A stretch of DNA of 64,000 bases from Neobacillus sp. PS2-9 (GTDB lineage Bacteria > Bacillota > Bacilli > Bacillales > Cytobacillaceae). Position numbers and translations under genes: made by a program. The notes beneath the pieces are model-generated. The model saw only the letters and a list, made by a program, of their open reading frames with translations. It made no database searches and was not told where the DNA came from. This document shows, one piece after another, positions 1 through 7,996 of this stretch. The stretch is taken from NCBI RefSeq assembly GCF_030915525.1, contig NZ_CP133269.1, positions 149,001 to 213,000 of the forward strand. The letters run 5' to 3'. Each line of letters begins with the position of its first letter. Position 1 is the first letter of the stretch.

Positions 1-358
1 GATCTTCTCCTGCTGGCAGGTAGTTACTTAACTCCACAACCGAAACATAAGAATGAGCAGGAATCGTGAATTCTGCTAATTTTGTTTTGTTAAATTCTGT
101 TTCAATCGCATTTAATTCTTCCATTGTTGGACGTAAAATCATCATCATAAAATCAGCCTTTTGACCAACAATTGTATATAAAGCATGACTGCCTTCTTTA
201 CGTTCCTGTGTTTGATTCCATTTTTCAACTAGACTTAGAAACTCATGGATAGCGGCTTGGCGCTCATCACTTGAAAGCATCTTCCACGTTGTCCAATCAA
301 CTGTACGGAAATCATGCAGGCAATACCATCCGTCAAGCGTTTGTGCTGCTTCACTCAT
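1..358 (-). CDS. hemQ: Coproheme decarboxylase HemQ (N-terminal part; cut by window edge)
   Basis: Chlorite dismutase-like protein of the coproporphyrin-dependent heme pathway of Gram-positive bacteria. It oxidatively removes two propionate groups from coproheme to give heme b. About 119 N-terminal residues are visible, beginning [18 protein letters not shown]; the rest, including the heme-binding region, lies outside the window. The ATG at 358 is preceded on the minus strand by TTAGGAGTG, a good ribosome binding site. The gene is divergent from pta, the same hemQ/pta arrangement recalled from B. subtilis (ywfI-pta), which supports the assignment. Function is inferred from family similarity and context. 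Confidence 0.9.
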   Translation of the reverse strand, partial: MSEAAQTLDGWYCLHDFRTVDWTTWKMLSSDERQAAIHEFLSLVEKWNQTQERKEGSHALYTIVGQKADFMMMILRPTMEELNAIETEFNKTKLAEFTIPAHSYVSVVELSNYLPAGED

Positions 359-526
359 TAAAATCACTCCTAAATAATGATTCTTCTTATTAACACTCTT
401 AACTATAACATAGTTTGACCAAGTGAAGCCTCAATAAAACCTTAATTGAAGATAAGTGGATATTTTTATTAAAATGGGTACATAGTAAAAACGAGAGTGT
501 AATTTTTTGAAAACAAAAACATTTCG

Positions 527-541
527 ATGAAACCGCTATCT
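527..541 (+). promoter_or_regulatory. cre site (CcpA operator) upstream of pta
   Basis: ATGAAACCGCTATCT matches the catabolite-responsive element consensus WTGNAANCGNWNNCW at every position. It sits about 15 bases upstream of the predicted -35 of pta, centred near -56 from the expected start. That is an activating position, and B. subtilis pta is known to be activated by CcpA to drive overflow acetate production. Confidence 0.75.
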
Positions 542-555
542 GTGATGTGCGTTGC

Positions 556-583
556 TTGAAATTTTACTTTGGTAAAGTATGCT
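556..583 (+). promoter_or_regulatory. Predicted sigma-A promoter of pta
   Basis: TTGAAA (556-561), a 16-base spacer and TATGCT (578-583). Transcription would start near 590, about 30 bases before the GTG start codon. The perfect cre just upstream makes this the likely regulated promoter. Confidence 0.55.
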
Positions 584-619
584 AATAGGGGTAGTTTTTT
601 TAAAAGGGAGGATTTCATT

Positions 620-1591
620 GTGAGTGATTTATTTGAAGGGTTAAAACAAAAAGTTTCCGGCCGTGATTTGCGTATTGTTTTTCCAGAGGGCTTAGACGAG
701 CGGATTGTTAGAGCGACAGCCCGTTTAGCAGAGGAAAAATTAATCACACCGATTCTAGTAGGTAACATTGAACAAGTGCAGGCCAAAGCAAGTGAGCTTG
801 GCGTTTCTTTAGATGCTGCTGAAATCTATGATCCAGCAACCTATGCGGGTATGGATGAACTTGTGGCTGCGTTTGTTGAGCGCCGCAAAGGAAAAGCAAC
901 GGAAGAAGATGCACGTAAGATTTTACTAGATGAAAACTATTTCGGCACGATGCTCGTATATACGAAGAAAGCACACGGTCTTGTCAGTGGAGCGGCACAT
1001 TCGACTGCAGATACAGTGCGTCCTGCCTTGCAAATTATTAAAACAAAAGAAGGCGTTAAGAAAACTTCTGGTGTGTTCATTATGGTTCGTGAGGACGAGA
1101 AGTATGTATTTGCGGATTGTGCTATCAATATTGCACCAGACAGCAATGATTTAGCAGAAATCGCGATTGAAAGCGCGAAAACAGCTGAAATGTTCGATAT
1201 GGAGCCACGTGTTGCCATGTTGAGTTTTTCAACAAAGGGTTCAGCGAAGTCTCCTGAAACAGAAAAAGTGATTGCAGCAGTGGAAGAGGCAAAGCGTCGT
1301 GATGCTTCACTAGTATTGGACGGCGAGTTCCAATTTGATGCGGCTTTTGTTCCATCTGTAGCAAAGAGTAAGGCGCCTGGTTCTGTGCTGCAAGGGGATG
1401 CGAACGTGTTTATTTTCCCAAGCCTAGAAGCAGGAAACATCGGCTACAAGATTGCACAGCGTTTAGGTGGATTCGAGGCAGTTGGCCCGATTTTACAAGG
1501 GTTAAATGCACCGGTTAACGACCTGTCACGCGGTTGTAACGAAGAAGATGTGTACAAGCTGGCATTGATTACAGCTGCACAAGGATTATAG
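620..1591 (+). CDS. pta: Phosphate acetyltransferase (phosphotransacetylase)
   Basis: Converts acetyl-CoA and phosphate to acetyl phosphate and CoA, the first step of overflow acetate formation with acetate kinase. The 323-residue product is the short, single-domain PTA_PTB type and includes the family segment SFSTKGSAKSPETEKV. The GTG at 620 is chosen because GGGAGG lies at the right distance; an in-frame ATG at 569 has no ribosome binding site and falls inside the promoter. A perfect cre (527-541) implies activation by CcpA in rich sugar. A rho-independent terminator follows directly. Confidence 0.96.
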   Translation: MSDLFEGLKQKVSGRDLRIVFPEGLDERIVRATARLAEEKLITPILVGNIEQVQAKASELGVSLDAAEIYDPATYAGMDELVAAFVERRKGKATEEDARKILLDENYFGTMLVYTKKAHGLVSGAAHSTADTVRPALQIIKTKEGVKKTSGVFIMVREDEKYVFADCAINIAPDSNDLAEIAIESAKTAEMFDMEPRVAMLSFSTKGSAKSPETEKVIAAVEEAKRRDASLVLDGEFQFDAAFVPSVAKSKAPGSVLQGDANVFIFPSLEAGNIGYKIAQRLGGFEAVGPILQGLNAPVNDLSRGCNEEDVYKLALITAAQGL

Positions 1592-1607
1592 GAAGAGTTG
1601 GCTTTAG

Positions 1608-1640
1608 AGAGCTAGTCCGAGGTGGGCTGGCTCTTTTTGT
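1608..1640 (+). terminator. Rho-independent terminator of pta
   Basis: An 11-bp stem AGAGCTAGTCC / GGGCTGGCTCT (two G.U pairs) with a 5-base loop, followed by TTTTT, 16 bases after the pta stop codon. Confidence 0.8.
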
Positions 1641-1790
1641 GGTGAATTTGTAGATATATTACTAAAATTTGTAGATATATTACTAAAATGTGTAGATATC
1701 TTTCGGATTTGTGTAGATATAAGATAAAAATGTGTAGATATGTTCTAAATTTGTGTAGATATGTGCAAAAAGTGTGTAGATAAAATTTAC
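1635..1790. repeat. 21-bp phased degenerate array, GTGTAGATA core (seven units)
   Basis: The heptamer GTAGATA starts at 1650, 1671, 1692, 1713, 1734, 1755 and 1776, an exact 21-bp period. The preceding bases are mostly AAAATGT or ATTTGT, and about six bases after each core vary freely. The array lies between the pta terminator and lipL. The same core recurs with the same period at 23345-23480. I do not recognise it as a named element. Confidence 0.9.
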
Positions 1791-1863
1791 TTTCCAACGA
1801 AATTGGTTACTTTCGACGGTTTTTGATAAAATAACTCTATCTGACGGGTAAGGAGTTAGGCGA

Positions 1864-2694
1864 ATGGAAGGTTTACTGCGCCAGCCAGAGTGGCGAATCA
1901 TTGACCAGTCTGCAGTTGGCATTCATTTTCAAGCAACACAATCCTTTGGCACGGATGATACCTTGTGTGCCTCGGTGGGAACCGGAAATGCACCAGCCAC
2001 AGCGCGGACCTGGGTTCATCACAATACCGTAGTGCTAGGAATACAGGATACGAAACTGCCATTCTTACAGGAAGGCATCGACTATTTAAAGCAAGAGGGC
2101 TATCAGTCTATTGTTAGGAACTCCGGTGGCTTGGCGGTCGTTTTGGATGAAGGCGTCCTCAATATCTCGTTAATTTTTCCAGAGGCTGAAAAGGGTATTG
2201 ATATAAACCGCGGCTATGATGCGATGTGGGACTTGATTCAGCACATGTTTGCTGATTTTTCGCACAGAATAGAGGCGAGAGAAATTGTCGGATCCTATTG
2301 TCCTGGAAGCTATGACCTTAGTATTGGCGGGAAAAAATTCGCCGGTATCTCCCAGCGACGGCTGAAAAAAGGTGTTGCTGTTCAAATTTACCTTTGCGTC
2401 AATGGCAGTGGTAAGGCAAGGGCGGAGTTGGTAAAGCAATTTTACCAGCGGGCAAAAAAAGAGGAACCAACCAAATTTGAATACCCTCAAATTGTGCCAG
2501 AAGTTATGGCTTCTCTTTCAGAATTACTTGGCACCCATTTCACGATTGGGGATGTCATGCTGCGCCTATTAAACGAGTTAAAAAGCAATAGTGATTATTT
2601 AGTTGCCGGACAACTAAACGAATATGAACTCTCATTATTTCCCGGATATTATCAAAGGGTTGTCGAGCGGAATGAAAAGATAGCGGAAAGGTAA
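1864..2694 (+). CDS. lipL: Octanoyl-[GcvH]:protein N-octanoyltransferase LipL
   Basis: Transfers octanoyl groups from the glycine cleavage H protein to the E2 subunits of 2-oxoacid dehydrogenases, completing endogenous lipoate assembly with LipM and LipA. The 276-residue product has a biotin/lipoate ligase fold with the motif RNSGGLAVV, and [19 protein letters not shown] carries the cysteine expected to form the acyl-thioester. The ATG start has AAGGAG upstream. Position after pta matches B. subtilis ywfL (lipL). A plain lipoate-protein ligase A would have an accessory C-terminal domain, which is absent. Confidence 0.92.
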   Translation: MEGLLRQPEWRIIDQSAVGIHFQATQSFGTDDTLCASVGTGNAPATARTWVHHNTVVLGIQDTKLPFLQEGIDYLKQEGYQSIVRNSGGLAVVLDEGVLNISLIFPEAEKGIDINRGYDAMWDLIQHMFADFSHRIEAREIVGSYCPGSYDLSIGGKKFAGISQRRLKKGVAVQIYLCVNGSGKARAELVKQFYQRAKKEEPTKFEYPQIVPEVMASLSELLGTHFTIGDVMLRLLNELKSNSDYLVAGQLNEYELSLFPGYYQRVVERNEKIAER

Positions 2695-2817
2695 AAAGGA
2701 TGTCCCAAAACAAAGTGTCAGACCCCACAACCTTAATAATATAGCTGAACTTATCCTAAAGATTCACTATATATTAAGAAATTAACGTGAGGTCAGACCC
2801 TTTTGGGCCATCCTTTT
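2694..2817. repeat. Nested palindromic element between convergent lipL and rsfA
   Basis: Outer arms 2694-2710 (AAAAGGATGTCCCAAAA) and 2801-2817 pair at 16 of 17 positions. Inside lie two direct copies of the small motif GTCAGACCC (from 2718 and 2792) and an A/T-rich inner dyad (AATAATATAG...CTATATATT). The left arm starts in the last base of the lipL stop codon. It may act as a bidirectional terminator and resembles the other double-palindrome elements of this window. Confidence 0.75.
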
Positions 2818-2862
2818 CTAAAATGGGATGCTGCGCTTGTTCTCTTCTCCCAAAAATCTCTC

Positions 2863-3606
2863 TTATTCCGCTACCTTCTCTAGGTTCCCGTTACGGTCCA
2901 TTTTAAATTTTGTAGCAGGTCTTTCTTCTTCTTCGAATAAAACGAGCTTGCGGGCACGGTTCATAATCTTCATTAAGGTCTCGTAATCTTCTTGAATGGT
3001 CTCTGTATTTTGCTCGAGTCCGGCAATCTTATTGGATAACTCTTCATTTTGCTTCCTTAATTCGGTGATCTCTCGCTTCAATCTTTCATTCTCACTTTTT
3101 AATGCTTCATTTTGCAGATTGGCATGATGAAAGTTTTGTAAGTAAGATATAACTGAATCAAGCGTTAGTCCTCCAGAAGTTGCTGGTGCTGGCTTATAGC
3201 TTGGTGCTGCTGGTTTTACATAGGTTTCAGTGGCCATTTCTGCTGTCATATCTGGCATTTCAACCGTTGTTTCCACTGGCATTTCCATAGAAAGCGGTAG
3301 TGCCTCAAATTCTTCAGTAGTACTAATCTGTGGGCTATATAGAAGCTTTTTCTTGCCACCTTGTTCTTTTCCTAGCACTCTTTGTCTTTGTTTCCGCTGC
3401 TTTTTAGCTAATTGCAATGCTTTTTCATACGTGTGACGAACCACTGCGTTCCATCTGAAGCCACAGGCAGCAGAAGTCCTGTTCAGCTTGTCACCCACCT
3501 CTTCAAAGGCATTCAGCTGTGTACTTCCTTCTCTTACATGGCGAAGGACAGTCTCAGCTAATAATAGATCATTTTCATCTGTCCATGCATCTTGACGTAC
3601 TTTCAT
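2863..3606 (-). CDS. rsfA: RsfA-family prespore transcription factor
   Basis: Homologue of B. subtilis RsfA (YwfN), a forespore protein that adjusts sigma-F-dependent transcription. The 247-residue product starts with a Myb/SANT-like DNA-binding segment (about residues 1-65, with W7 and the [17 protein letters not shown] segment). A basic linker follows, then a Pro/Glu/Met-rich middle and a coiled coil (about 155-225) of [19 protein letters not shown] type. The ATG at 3606 is preferred over an in-frame TTG nine bases upstream because that TTG touches the GGGAG ribosome binding site. Several members of this family can occur per genome, so orthology to RsfA rests on gene order. Confidence 0.85.
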   Translation of the reverse strand: MKVRQDAWTDENDLLLAETVLRHVREGSTQLNAFEEVGDKLNRTSAACGFRWNAVVRHTYEKALQLAKKQRKQRQRVLGKEQGGKKKLLYSPQISTTEEFEALPLSMEMPVETTVEMPDMTAEMATETYVKPAAPSYKPAPATSGGLTLDSVISYLQNFHHANLQNEALKSENERLKREITELRKQNEELSNKIAGLEQNTETIQEDYETLMKIMNRARKLVLFEEEERPATKFKMDRNGNLEKVAE

Positions 3607-3787
3607 ATTTTTCAACTCCCTAAAATAATTTCCTTTACAGTGCAGTCTTGTTTCTGACTAATTTTTTAAAGTTCTAGTCTTATGATGGACAAGTTTTTCA
3701 GGGTTTATACCAAAATGATTAAAAGGATACTAGATTTTTTAAATGAAAGATTTAGTCTTGGTGATGGGGATTGCTAAAGATTGCAAC

Positions 3788-3816
3788 TTGCATTCAAAAA
3801 CAAGAAATTGTAAAAT
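3788..3816 (+). promoter_or_regulatory. Predicted sigma-A promoter for the DUF1450 gene
   Basis: TTGCAT (3788-3793), 17-base spacer, TAAAAT (3811-3816), ending about 70 bases before the start codon. Confidence 0.45.
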
Positions 3817-3884
3817 ACCATTGGAGTAAATATGGATATACTAAACAATAGATAAATGATTGATTGTAGAAAGGGTTGTACCAA

Positions 3885-4106
3885 ATGTCCAATGAATTTC
3901 GCGTTTGCGATGATTGTCAGGCCGTGAATTTAAAGACATTGATCCCTCGTTTGAAAGATTGCGATCCGAATGCCGAAGTCAAAATTGGCTGCCAGTCTTA
4001 CTGTGGACCTGGCCGGAAAAAGACCTTTGCCTTCGTTAATAACCGCCCGGTTGCCGCATTAACGGAAGAGGAATTAATGGAGAAAATAAATAAAAAGATA
4101 AAATAA
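3885..4106 (+). CDS. DUF1450 (YuzB-like) family small protein
   Basis: A 73-residue protein with the family hallmarks VCDDC near the N-terminus, GCQSYCGPG in the middle and FVNNRPVAA near the C-terminus. The four cysteines suggest a metal or redox site, but no function is established. The ATG at 3885 lies nine bases after GAAAGGG, so it is preferred over the TTG at 3876, which touches that site. It is a single-gene unit with its own promoter and terminator. Confidence 0.8.
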   Translation: MSNEFRVCDDCQAVNLKTLIPRLKDCDPNAEVKIGCQSYCGPGRKKTFAFVNNRPVAALTEEELMEKINKKIK

Positions 4107-4147
4107 TCACCTTAAGCCAACTGATTAAGGTGATTTTCTTTTTTTAT
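4105..4147 (+). terminator. Rho-independent terminator
   Basis: A perfect 11-bp stem AATCACCTTAA / TTAAGGTGATT with a 9-base loop and a T-rich tail. The left arm begins in the stop codon of the DUF1450 gene. Confidence 0.9.
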
Positions 4148-4247
4148 TAGAGTTGTGTGAACTGATTTTGTCGAAAACTACTGCAGAATTTTGCCGATTT
4201 TTAGGATATAATAGGAAAAAGAAAGTCAACGAGGAAGAGGGAAGTCC

Positions 4248-5546
4248 ATGCAATATTCGGCGGAAAAACTGAGTGAAGAAAAAGTGTTTAAAGACCCTGT
4301 CCACCGCTACGTCCACGTGCGTGATTTGGCGATTTGGGACTTGATTGGAACAAAAGAGTTTCAGCGCTTACGGCGAATCAAACAGCTTGGAACCACCTTT
4401 CTAACCTTTCATGGTGCAGAGCACAGCAGATTCAACCATTCGCTGGGAGTATACGAAATCGTCCGCCGGATTATCGACGATGTGTTCGCAGGAAGGCCGG
4501 AATGGAACGATAATGAACGACTTCTCACCTTGTGTGCGGCCCTTCTCCATGACCTGGGCCACGGACCGTTTTCTCACTCCTTTGAAAAAGTCTTTGGTTT
4601 CGACCACGAAGATTTTACCCGCGCTATTATTTTAGGTGATACAGAAGTCAATCGTGTGCTCTTGAAGGTAGGACCGGATTTTCCTACTCAAGTAGCAGAA
4701 GTGATTGAAAAAACATCCGAGAAAAAGCTTGTTGTGAGTCTGATTTCTAGCCAAATTGATGCTGACCGCATGGATTATTTGCAGCGTGATGCCTATTTTA
4801 CCGGTGTCAGCTATGGGCAATTTGATATGGAACGGATTCTACGCGTGATGCGGCCTAGAGAAGACCAGGTTGTGATTAAAAAGAGCGGTATGCACGCGGT
4901 CGAAGATTATATTATGAGCCGCTATCAGATGTATTGGCAGGTTTATTTTCATCCTGTAAGCCGCAGTGCGGAGGTTATTTTGACAAAAATCCTTCATCGT
5001 GCGAAGCAGTTATTTGAAGAAAACTATTCTTTCAAATATGAACCGTTTCACTTTACGTCCTTCTTTCATGAAAAAGCGACATTAGAAGACTATCTAAAAT
5101 TAGATGAGTCTGTTATTATGTATTATTTTCAAATTTGGCAGGAAGAGGCCGACCCAATATTGAGCGACCTTTGCCTTCGTTTTGTGAATCGCAATCTATT
5201 CAAATATGCAGAATTTGACCCTGCGAAGGAATACAAGAAGCTTGCTGAGTTAACTTCCTTATTTCAAAAGGCAGGAATGGACCCTGAATATTATTTGGTG
5301 GTCGATTCATCTTCTGACCTACCGTATGATTTTTATCGCCCGGGTGAGGAAGAGGAACGGTTGCCGATTCATTTGTTAATGAAAAACGGAGATTTACGGG
5401 AGCTTTCCCGAGAGTCAGAGATTGTGGATGCCATTTCGGGAAAAAGAAGAACTGATCATAAGCTTTATTATCCAGCTGATTTTCTTGAGAGTGATTCCGG
5501 CTGTCAGGAGAGTAAAGCGAAAATCCGTGCTCTTTTGGAAAGTTGA
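4248..5546 (+). CDS. ywfO: HD-domain phosphohydrolase YwfO
   Basis: A 432-residue HD-superfamily nucleotide phosphohydrolase. The metal ligands are visible: EHSRFNHSLG (about residues 62-71), LLHDLGHGPFSHSFE (about 103-117, the HD pair) and a downstream aspartate in IDADRMDYLQRDA (about 168-180). Relatives include dNTP triphosphohydrolases such as E. faecalis EF1143; the substrate here cannot be read from sequence. The start is set by GAGGAAGAGGGA. It precedes ywgA, as in B. subtilis. Confidence 0.88.
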   Translation: MQYSAEKLSEEKVFKDPVHRYVHVRDLAIWDLIGTKEFQRLRRIKQLGTTFLTFHGAEHSRFNHSLGVYEIVRRIIDDVFAGRPEWNDNERLLTLCAALLHDLGHGPFSHSFEKVFGFDHEDFTRAIILGDTEVNRVLLKVGPDFPTQVAEVIEKTSEKKLVVSLISSQIDADRMDYLQRDAYFTGVSYGQFDMERILRVMRPREDQVVIKKSGMHAVEDYIMSRYQMYWQVYFHPVSRSAEVILTKILHRAKQLFEENYSFKYEPFHFTSFFHEKATLEDYLKLDESVIMYYFQIWQEEADPILSDLCLRFVNRNLFKYAEFDPAKEYKKLAELTSLFQKAGMDPEYYLVVDSSSDLPYDFYRPGEEEERLPIHLLMKNGDLRELSRESEIVDAISGKRRTDHKLYYPADFLESDSGCQESKAKIRALLES

Positions 5547-5618
5547 TAGACAGATGGCCCTTTGAGGCATGAATGGTAGATAATAAGAGACCTGTTTAAA
5601 TGGAGTAGGAGATGACGA

Positions 5619-6125
5619 ATGTTGTTAAAAGATCATGCGAAGCTGATGCAGGCAATTTTAGTTTCCGGCGAAATTACGGGGAGAAAAAAGCTGCAAAAGA
5701 TGATATATATTGCAAAAAAGGTTGAATTTCCATTTCAGGAGCGATTCCAGTTCCATTTTTACGGACCGTACTCTGAGGAATTGACGACTAGAGTAGAAGA
5801 GCTTTGTAATATGGGCTTTCTGAATGAAGTAAAAGAGAAAAAGGGCGGGTATTTTCAATATCGCTACTCACTTACGGATGCTGGGAAAGAATTTTTGAGC
5901 ATGAATAATGTGGACATGCCCTGCCTGCAGGATTGCCTCGTGGATATGAATGAGCAGAATGCTAGATTTCTTGAGCTTGTGTCTACGGTTTTATATTTTG
6001 ATAATCTTCCAAAGGAAGAGGTTGCAAATAAGGTATTTACGTTGAAAAGCAGCCAGCGCTATACTGAAGCAGAAATTGATGAGGCATACCAGTATATTGA
6101 AAGCTTGAAGTCGAAAGTACAGTAA
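5619..6125 (+). CDS. ywgA: YwgA family protein
   Basis: A 168-residue protein matching the conserved YwgA family of Bacillaceae, with segments RKKLQKMIYIAKK and FHFYGPYSEEL followed by a winged-helix-like part. Its fold recalls the SocA/Panacea antitoxin-like group (YGPYS is typical), but that link is an inference and the function is unknown. It lies 72 bases downstream of ywfO and probably shares its transcript. Confidence 0.78.
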   Translation: MLLKDHAKLMQAILVSGEITGRKKLQKMIYIAKKVEFPFQERFQFHFYGPYSEELTTRVEELCNMGFLNEVKEKKGGYFQYRYSLTDAGKEFLSMNNVDMPCLQDCLVDMNEQNARFLELVSTVLYFDNLPKEEVANKVFTLKSSQRYTEAEIDEAYQYIESLKSKVQ

Positions 6126-6165
6126 AAAAAGTGGAAGTGCAAGGGCGCTTCCACTTTTTCTTATT
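6124..6165. terminator. Bidirectional terminator between ywgA and ywhB
   Basis: The stem AAAAAGTGGAAGTGC / GCGCTTCCACTTTTT with a 4-base loop has A-runs on one side and T-runs on the other, so it can terminate both convergent genes. The ywgA stop codon borders it on the left and the ywhB stop on the right. Confidence 0.88.
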
Positions 6166-6346
6166 TGTCACTAGCGCGGACACCGCCGACGCCGTAGTGG
6201 TTCTTACTCATTTCTTCAATGAAAACGGTGATGTTTTCTTTTGGAGCGCCTGTTGTTTCGCTGACAGCGTCAGTTACTTTAGCCACTAAGGCTCTTTTTT
6301 GGTCTTCGGTACGTCCTTCTAGCATTTTGACTGTAACGTATGGCAT
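6161..6346 (-). CDS. ywhB: 4-oxalocrotonate tautomerase family enzyme YwhB
   Basis: A 61-residue tautomerase-superfamily protein. After removal of the start Met, Pro1 (MPYVTVKML) would be the catalytic base; Arg11-equivalent and Arg39-equivalent positions are harder to align. The ATG at 6346, not the one at 6352, places AAGGAGG eight bases away and exposes Pro at position 2. The physiological substrate in Bacillus is unknown. Confidence 0.88.
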   Translation of the reverse strand: MPYVTVKMLEGRTEDQKRALVAKVTDAVSETTGAPKENITVFIEEMSKNHYGVGGVRASDK

Positions 6347-6526
6347 GATCATTTCCTCCTTGTAAACGTAACTAGTTTTAAGTTTCCCTCATTCTGCAAA
6401 AAAGTGCAATAATAGTCGGCATTTTTGATTTTCTTTTTCCAAGCGATTTCATGTATACTTAAAGAAATATAATAGAAGAAAGAAAACGGAGGCATGCCTT
6501 CCGTACAGTAAGGAAGGAGAAACCAA

Positions 6527-7186
6527 TTGGAAAATTTGGAACATTTTCTTGCCTATCCGCTAAAAGAGATTCCCTATGTTGTCATTACGCTTATGTTTGC
6601 GTTCACCTTTCATGAATTTGCACATGCCTATGTAGCCTATAAATTCGGTGACATGACAGCCAAACAACAGGGACGTTTGACGCTCAATCCGATTCATCAC
6701 CTTGATCCATTTGGAACCATCTTGATTCTGATTGCCGGCTTCGGCTGGGCTCGTCCTGTCCCGGTGAATCGGTTCTATTTTAAAAAACCGCGCCTGGCTG
6801 GCGTTCTTGTTTCTGTTGCAGGGCCTTTAAGCAATCTAGTCTTAGCTTCGATTGGCTTTATCGTTTGGTATGCATTAAACCGTTTTGGTTCCATACCATC
6901 TGATAATTTTATTGATTTCCTCAATATATTTATTAATCTGAACGTCGTATTATTTATCTTTAATCTACTCCCGCTTCCGCCTCTTGATGGGTATCGGATC
7001 GTGGAGGATTTAGCACCGAATCATATTCGTGCTAAAATGACCCAGTATGAACAGTATGGAGTTTTAATCTTTTTAATACTAGTCATTACACCACTGGACC
7101 AATTTACAATTCAGCCGATTTTTGGTGTCGTCATCCCGTGGGTATTAGAAGGGTTAAGTAATTTCTTTTATAGTATGTTTTTTTAG
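6527..7186 (+). CDS. ywhC: Site-2-protease-like M50 membrane metalloprotease YwhC
   Basis: A 219-residue polytopic membrane protein of the M50 group without a PDZ domain. The zinc motif HEFAH (about residues 29-33) lies in the first helix region, and the third ligand is the Asp in NLLPLPPLDGYR (about 147-158). It probably cleaves within membranes; substrates are unknown. The start is a TTG at 6527 preceded by AAGGAGA, with no better ATG. It is followed after 14 bases by ywhD, as in B. subtilis. Confidence 0.88.
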   Translation: MENLEHFLAYPLKEIPYVVITLMFAFTFHEFAHAYVAYKFGDMTAKQQGRLTLNPIHHLDPFGTILILIAGFGWARPVPVNRFYFKKPRLAGVLVSVAGPLSNLVLASIGFIVWYALNRFGSIPSDNFIDFLNIFINLNVVLFIFNLLPLPPLDGYRIVEDLAPNHIRAKMTQYEQYGVLIFLILVITPLDQFTIQPIFGVVIPWVLEGLSNFFYSMFF

Positions 7187-7200
7187 GAGGGTTCCGTTCT

Positions 7201-7713
7201 ATGGATGAAAAAAAGAAAAAGCTAGGTTTTAACATTATAAAGAAAAGCGATCCAATGGATAACCATAAAGGGTTTGGAAAAGGAGCGTTGAGCCTTGATA
7301 ATGTGTCGCCTGTCTTCATTGATATCGATGCGGGAGAAGCGGTAATCGATGTAGGTGCGATGCATGCCCGCAGTGTGGTGGAGAAGGGAATCAAATTTTT
7401 ACCGAATAAAGAAGAGGTTCCAAATGGTAAGCCGTATTGGCTGGTATGGGTGACGATTGACCGCCATGAAGAGGGACCTTATTATGCCGGTGTGACAGCT
7501 TGTTATATGACGGTTGATCGCGAAATCCGCCGTGGCTATAAATCGCTTCCAGAGCATGTCAACCGCATGGATAAGTCGCTTAAACGCCATATTATCGTTG
7601 CTGATATGGATGACAAGTCAAAGCAGGTGCTAGCGGACTTTTTGAAAAATCATAATGAAGTATTGTGGAATAATTCTACAGACGAACTGAAACAAGGGTT
7701 AAATGCTCAGTAA
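7201..7713 (+). CDS. ywhD: YwhD family protein
   Basis: A 170-residue protein of the conserved YwhD family, cytosolic by composition, with no recognised catalytic motif. Segments FIDIDAGEAVIDVGAMHAR and EGPYYAGVTACYM are typical of the family. AGGAGGG seven bases before the ATG sets the start. It is co-transcribed with ywhC, and a strong terminator follows about 90 bases downstream. Confidence 0.85.
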   Translation: MDEKKKKLGFNIIKKSDPMDNHKGFGKGALSLDNVSPVFIDIDAGEAVIDVGAMHARSVVEKGIKFLPNKEEVPNGKPYWLVWVTIDRHEEGPYYAGVTACYMTVDREIRRGYKSLPEHVNRMDKSLKRHIIVADMDDKSKQVLADFLKNHNEVLWNNSTDELKQGLNAQ

Positions 7714-7801
7714 AAAATACCGTAAGATAATTTTTGGTAGTTTTTTTAAACAATAGATAGTATGATAAACAATGTGTGAATACACGTAAAACTAGGACAA
7801 G

Positions 7802-7832
7802 AAAAGCTCCGGAGCACTCCGGAGCTTTTCTA
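7802..7832 (+). terminator. Rho-independent terminator after ywhD
   Basis: A perfect 13-bp stem AAAAGCTCCGGAG / CTCCGGAGCTTTT with a 2-base loop and a T tail; it is symmetric and could work on either strand. Confidence 0.88.
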
Positions 7833-7862
7833 TTTAGCTTAATAAGAAAGTATAAAAATCGC

Positions 7863-7996
7863 CTTCGAGAATTGTCCAGCTCCAGCGCCTAGCCCCTCGG
7901 GTCAAATAACCTTCTGCAAGAAAAGTCAAAGAGAGCAACTTTTATTGCAGAAGAACATTTGCCTGTCGGGGCTGAACAAGACGCTTCCGCTTTTCT
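7863..7996 (-). repeat. Palindromic repeat family A, copy 1
   Basis: An imperfect 130-bp palindrome. On the minus strand it reads from AGAAAAGCGGAAGCG to CGCTGGAGCTGGAC, with an internal long hairpin. It begins inside the pbpG stop codon, so TAG is shared with the element. Related copies are at 10073-10195, 24640-24761, 28735-28856, 46004-46136 and, as a deleted form, 29311-29365. Confidence 0.9.

Noticed and set aside
1635..1790. CRISPR array as explanation for the 21-bp repeats
   Set aside because: Repeats are too short (8-9 bp), spacers are 11-12 bp and partly conserved, and no cas genes are present.
1612..1797. Minus-strand ORF of 61 residues with YLH repeats
   Set aside because: It runs exactly over the 21-bp array and has no ribosome binding site or family match. 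The open frame is a by-product of the 21-bp period.
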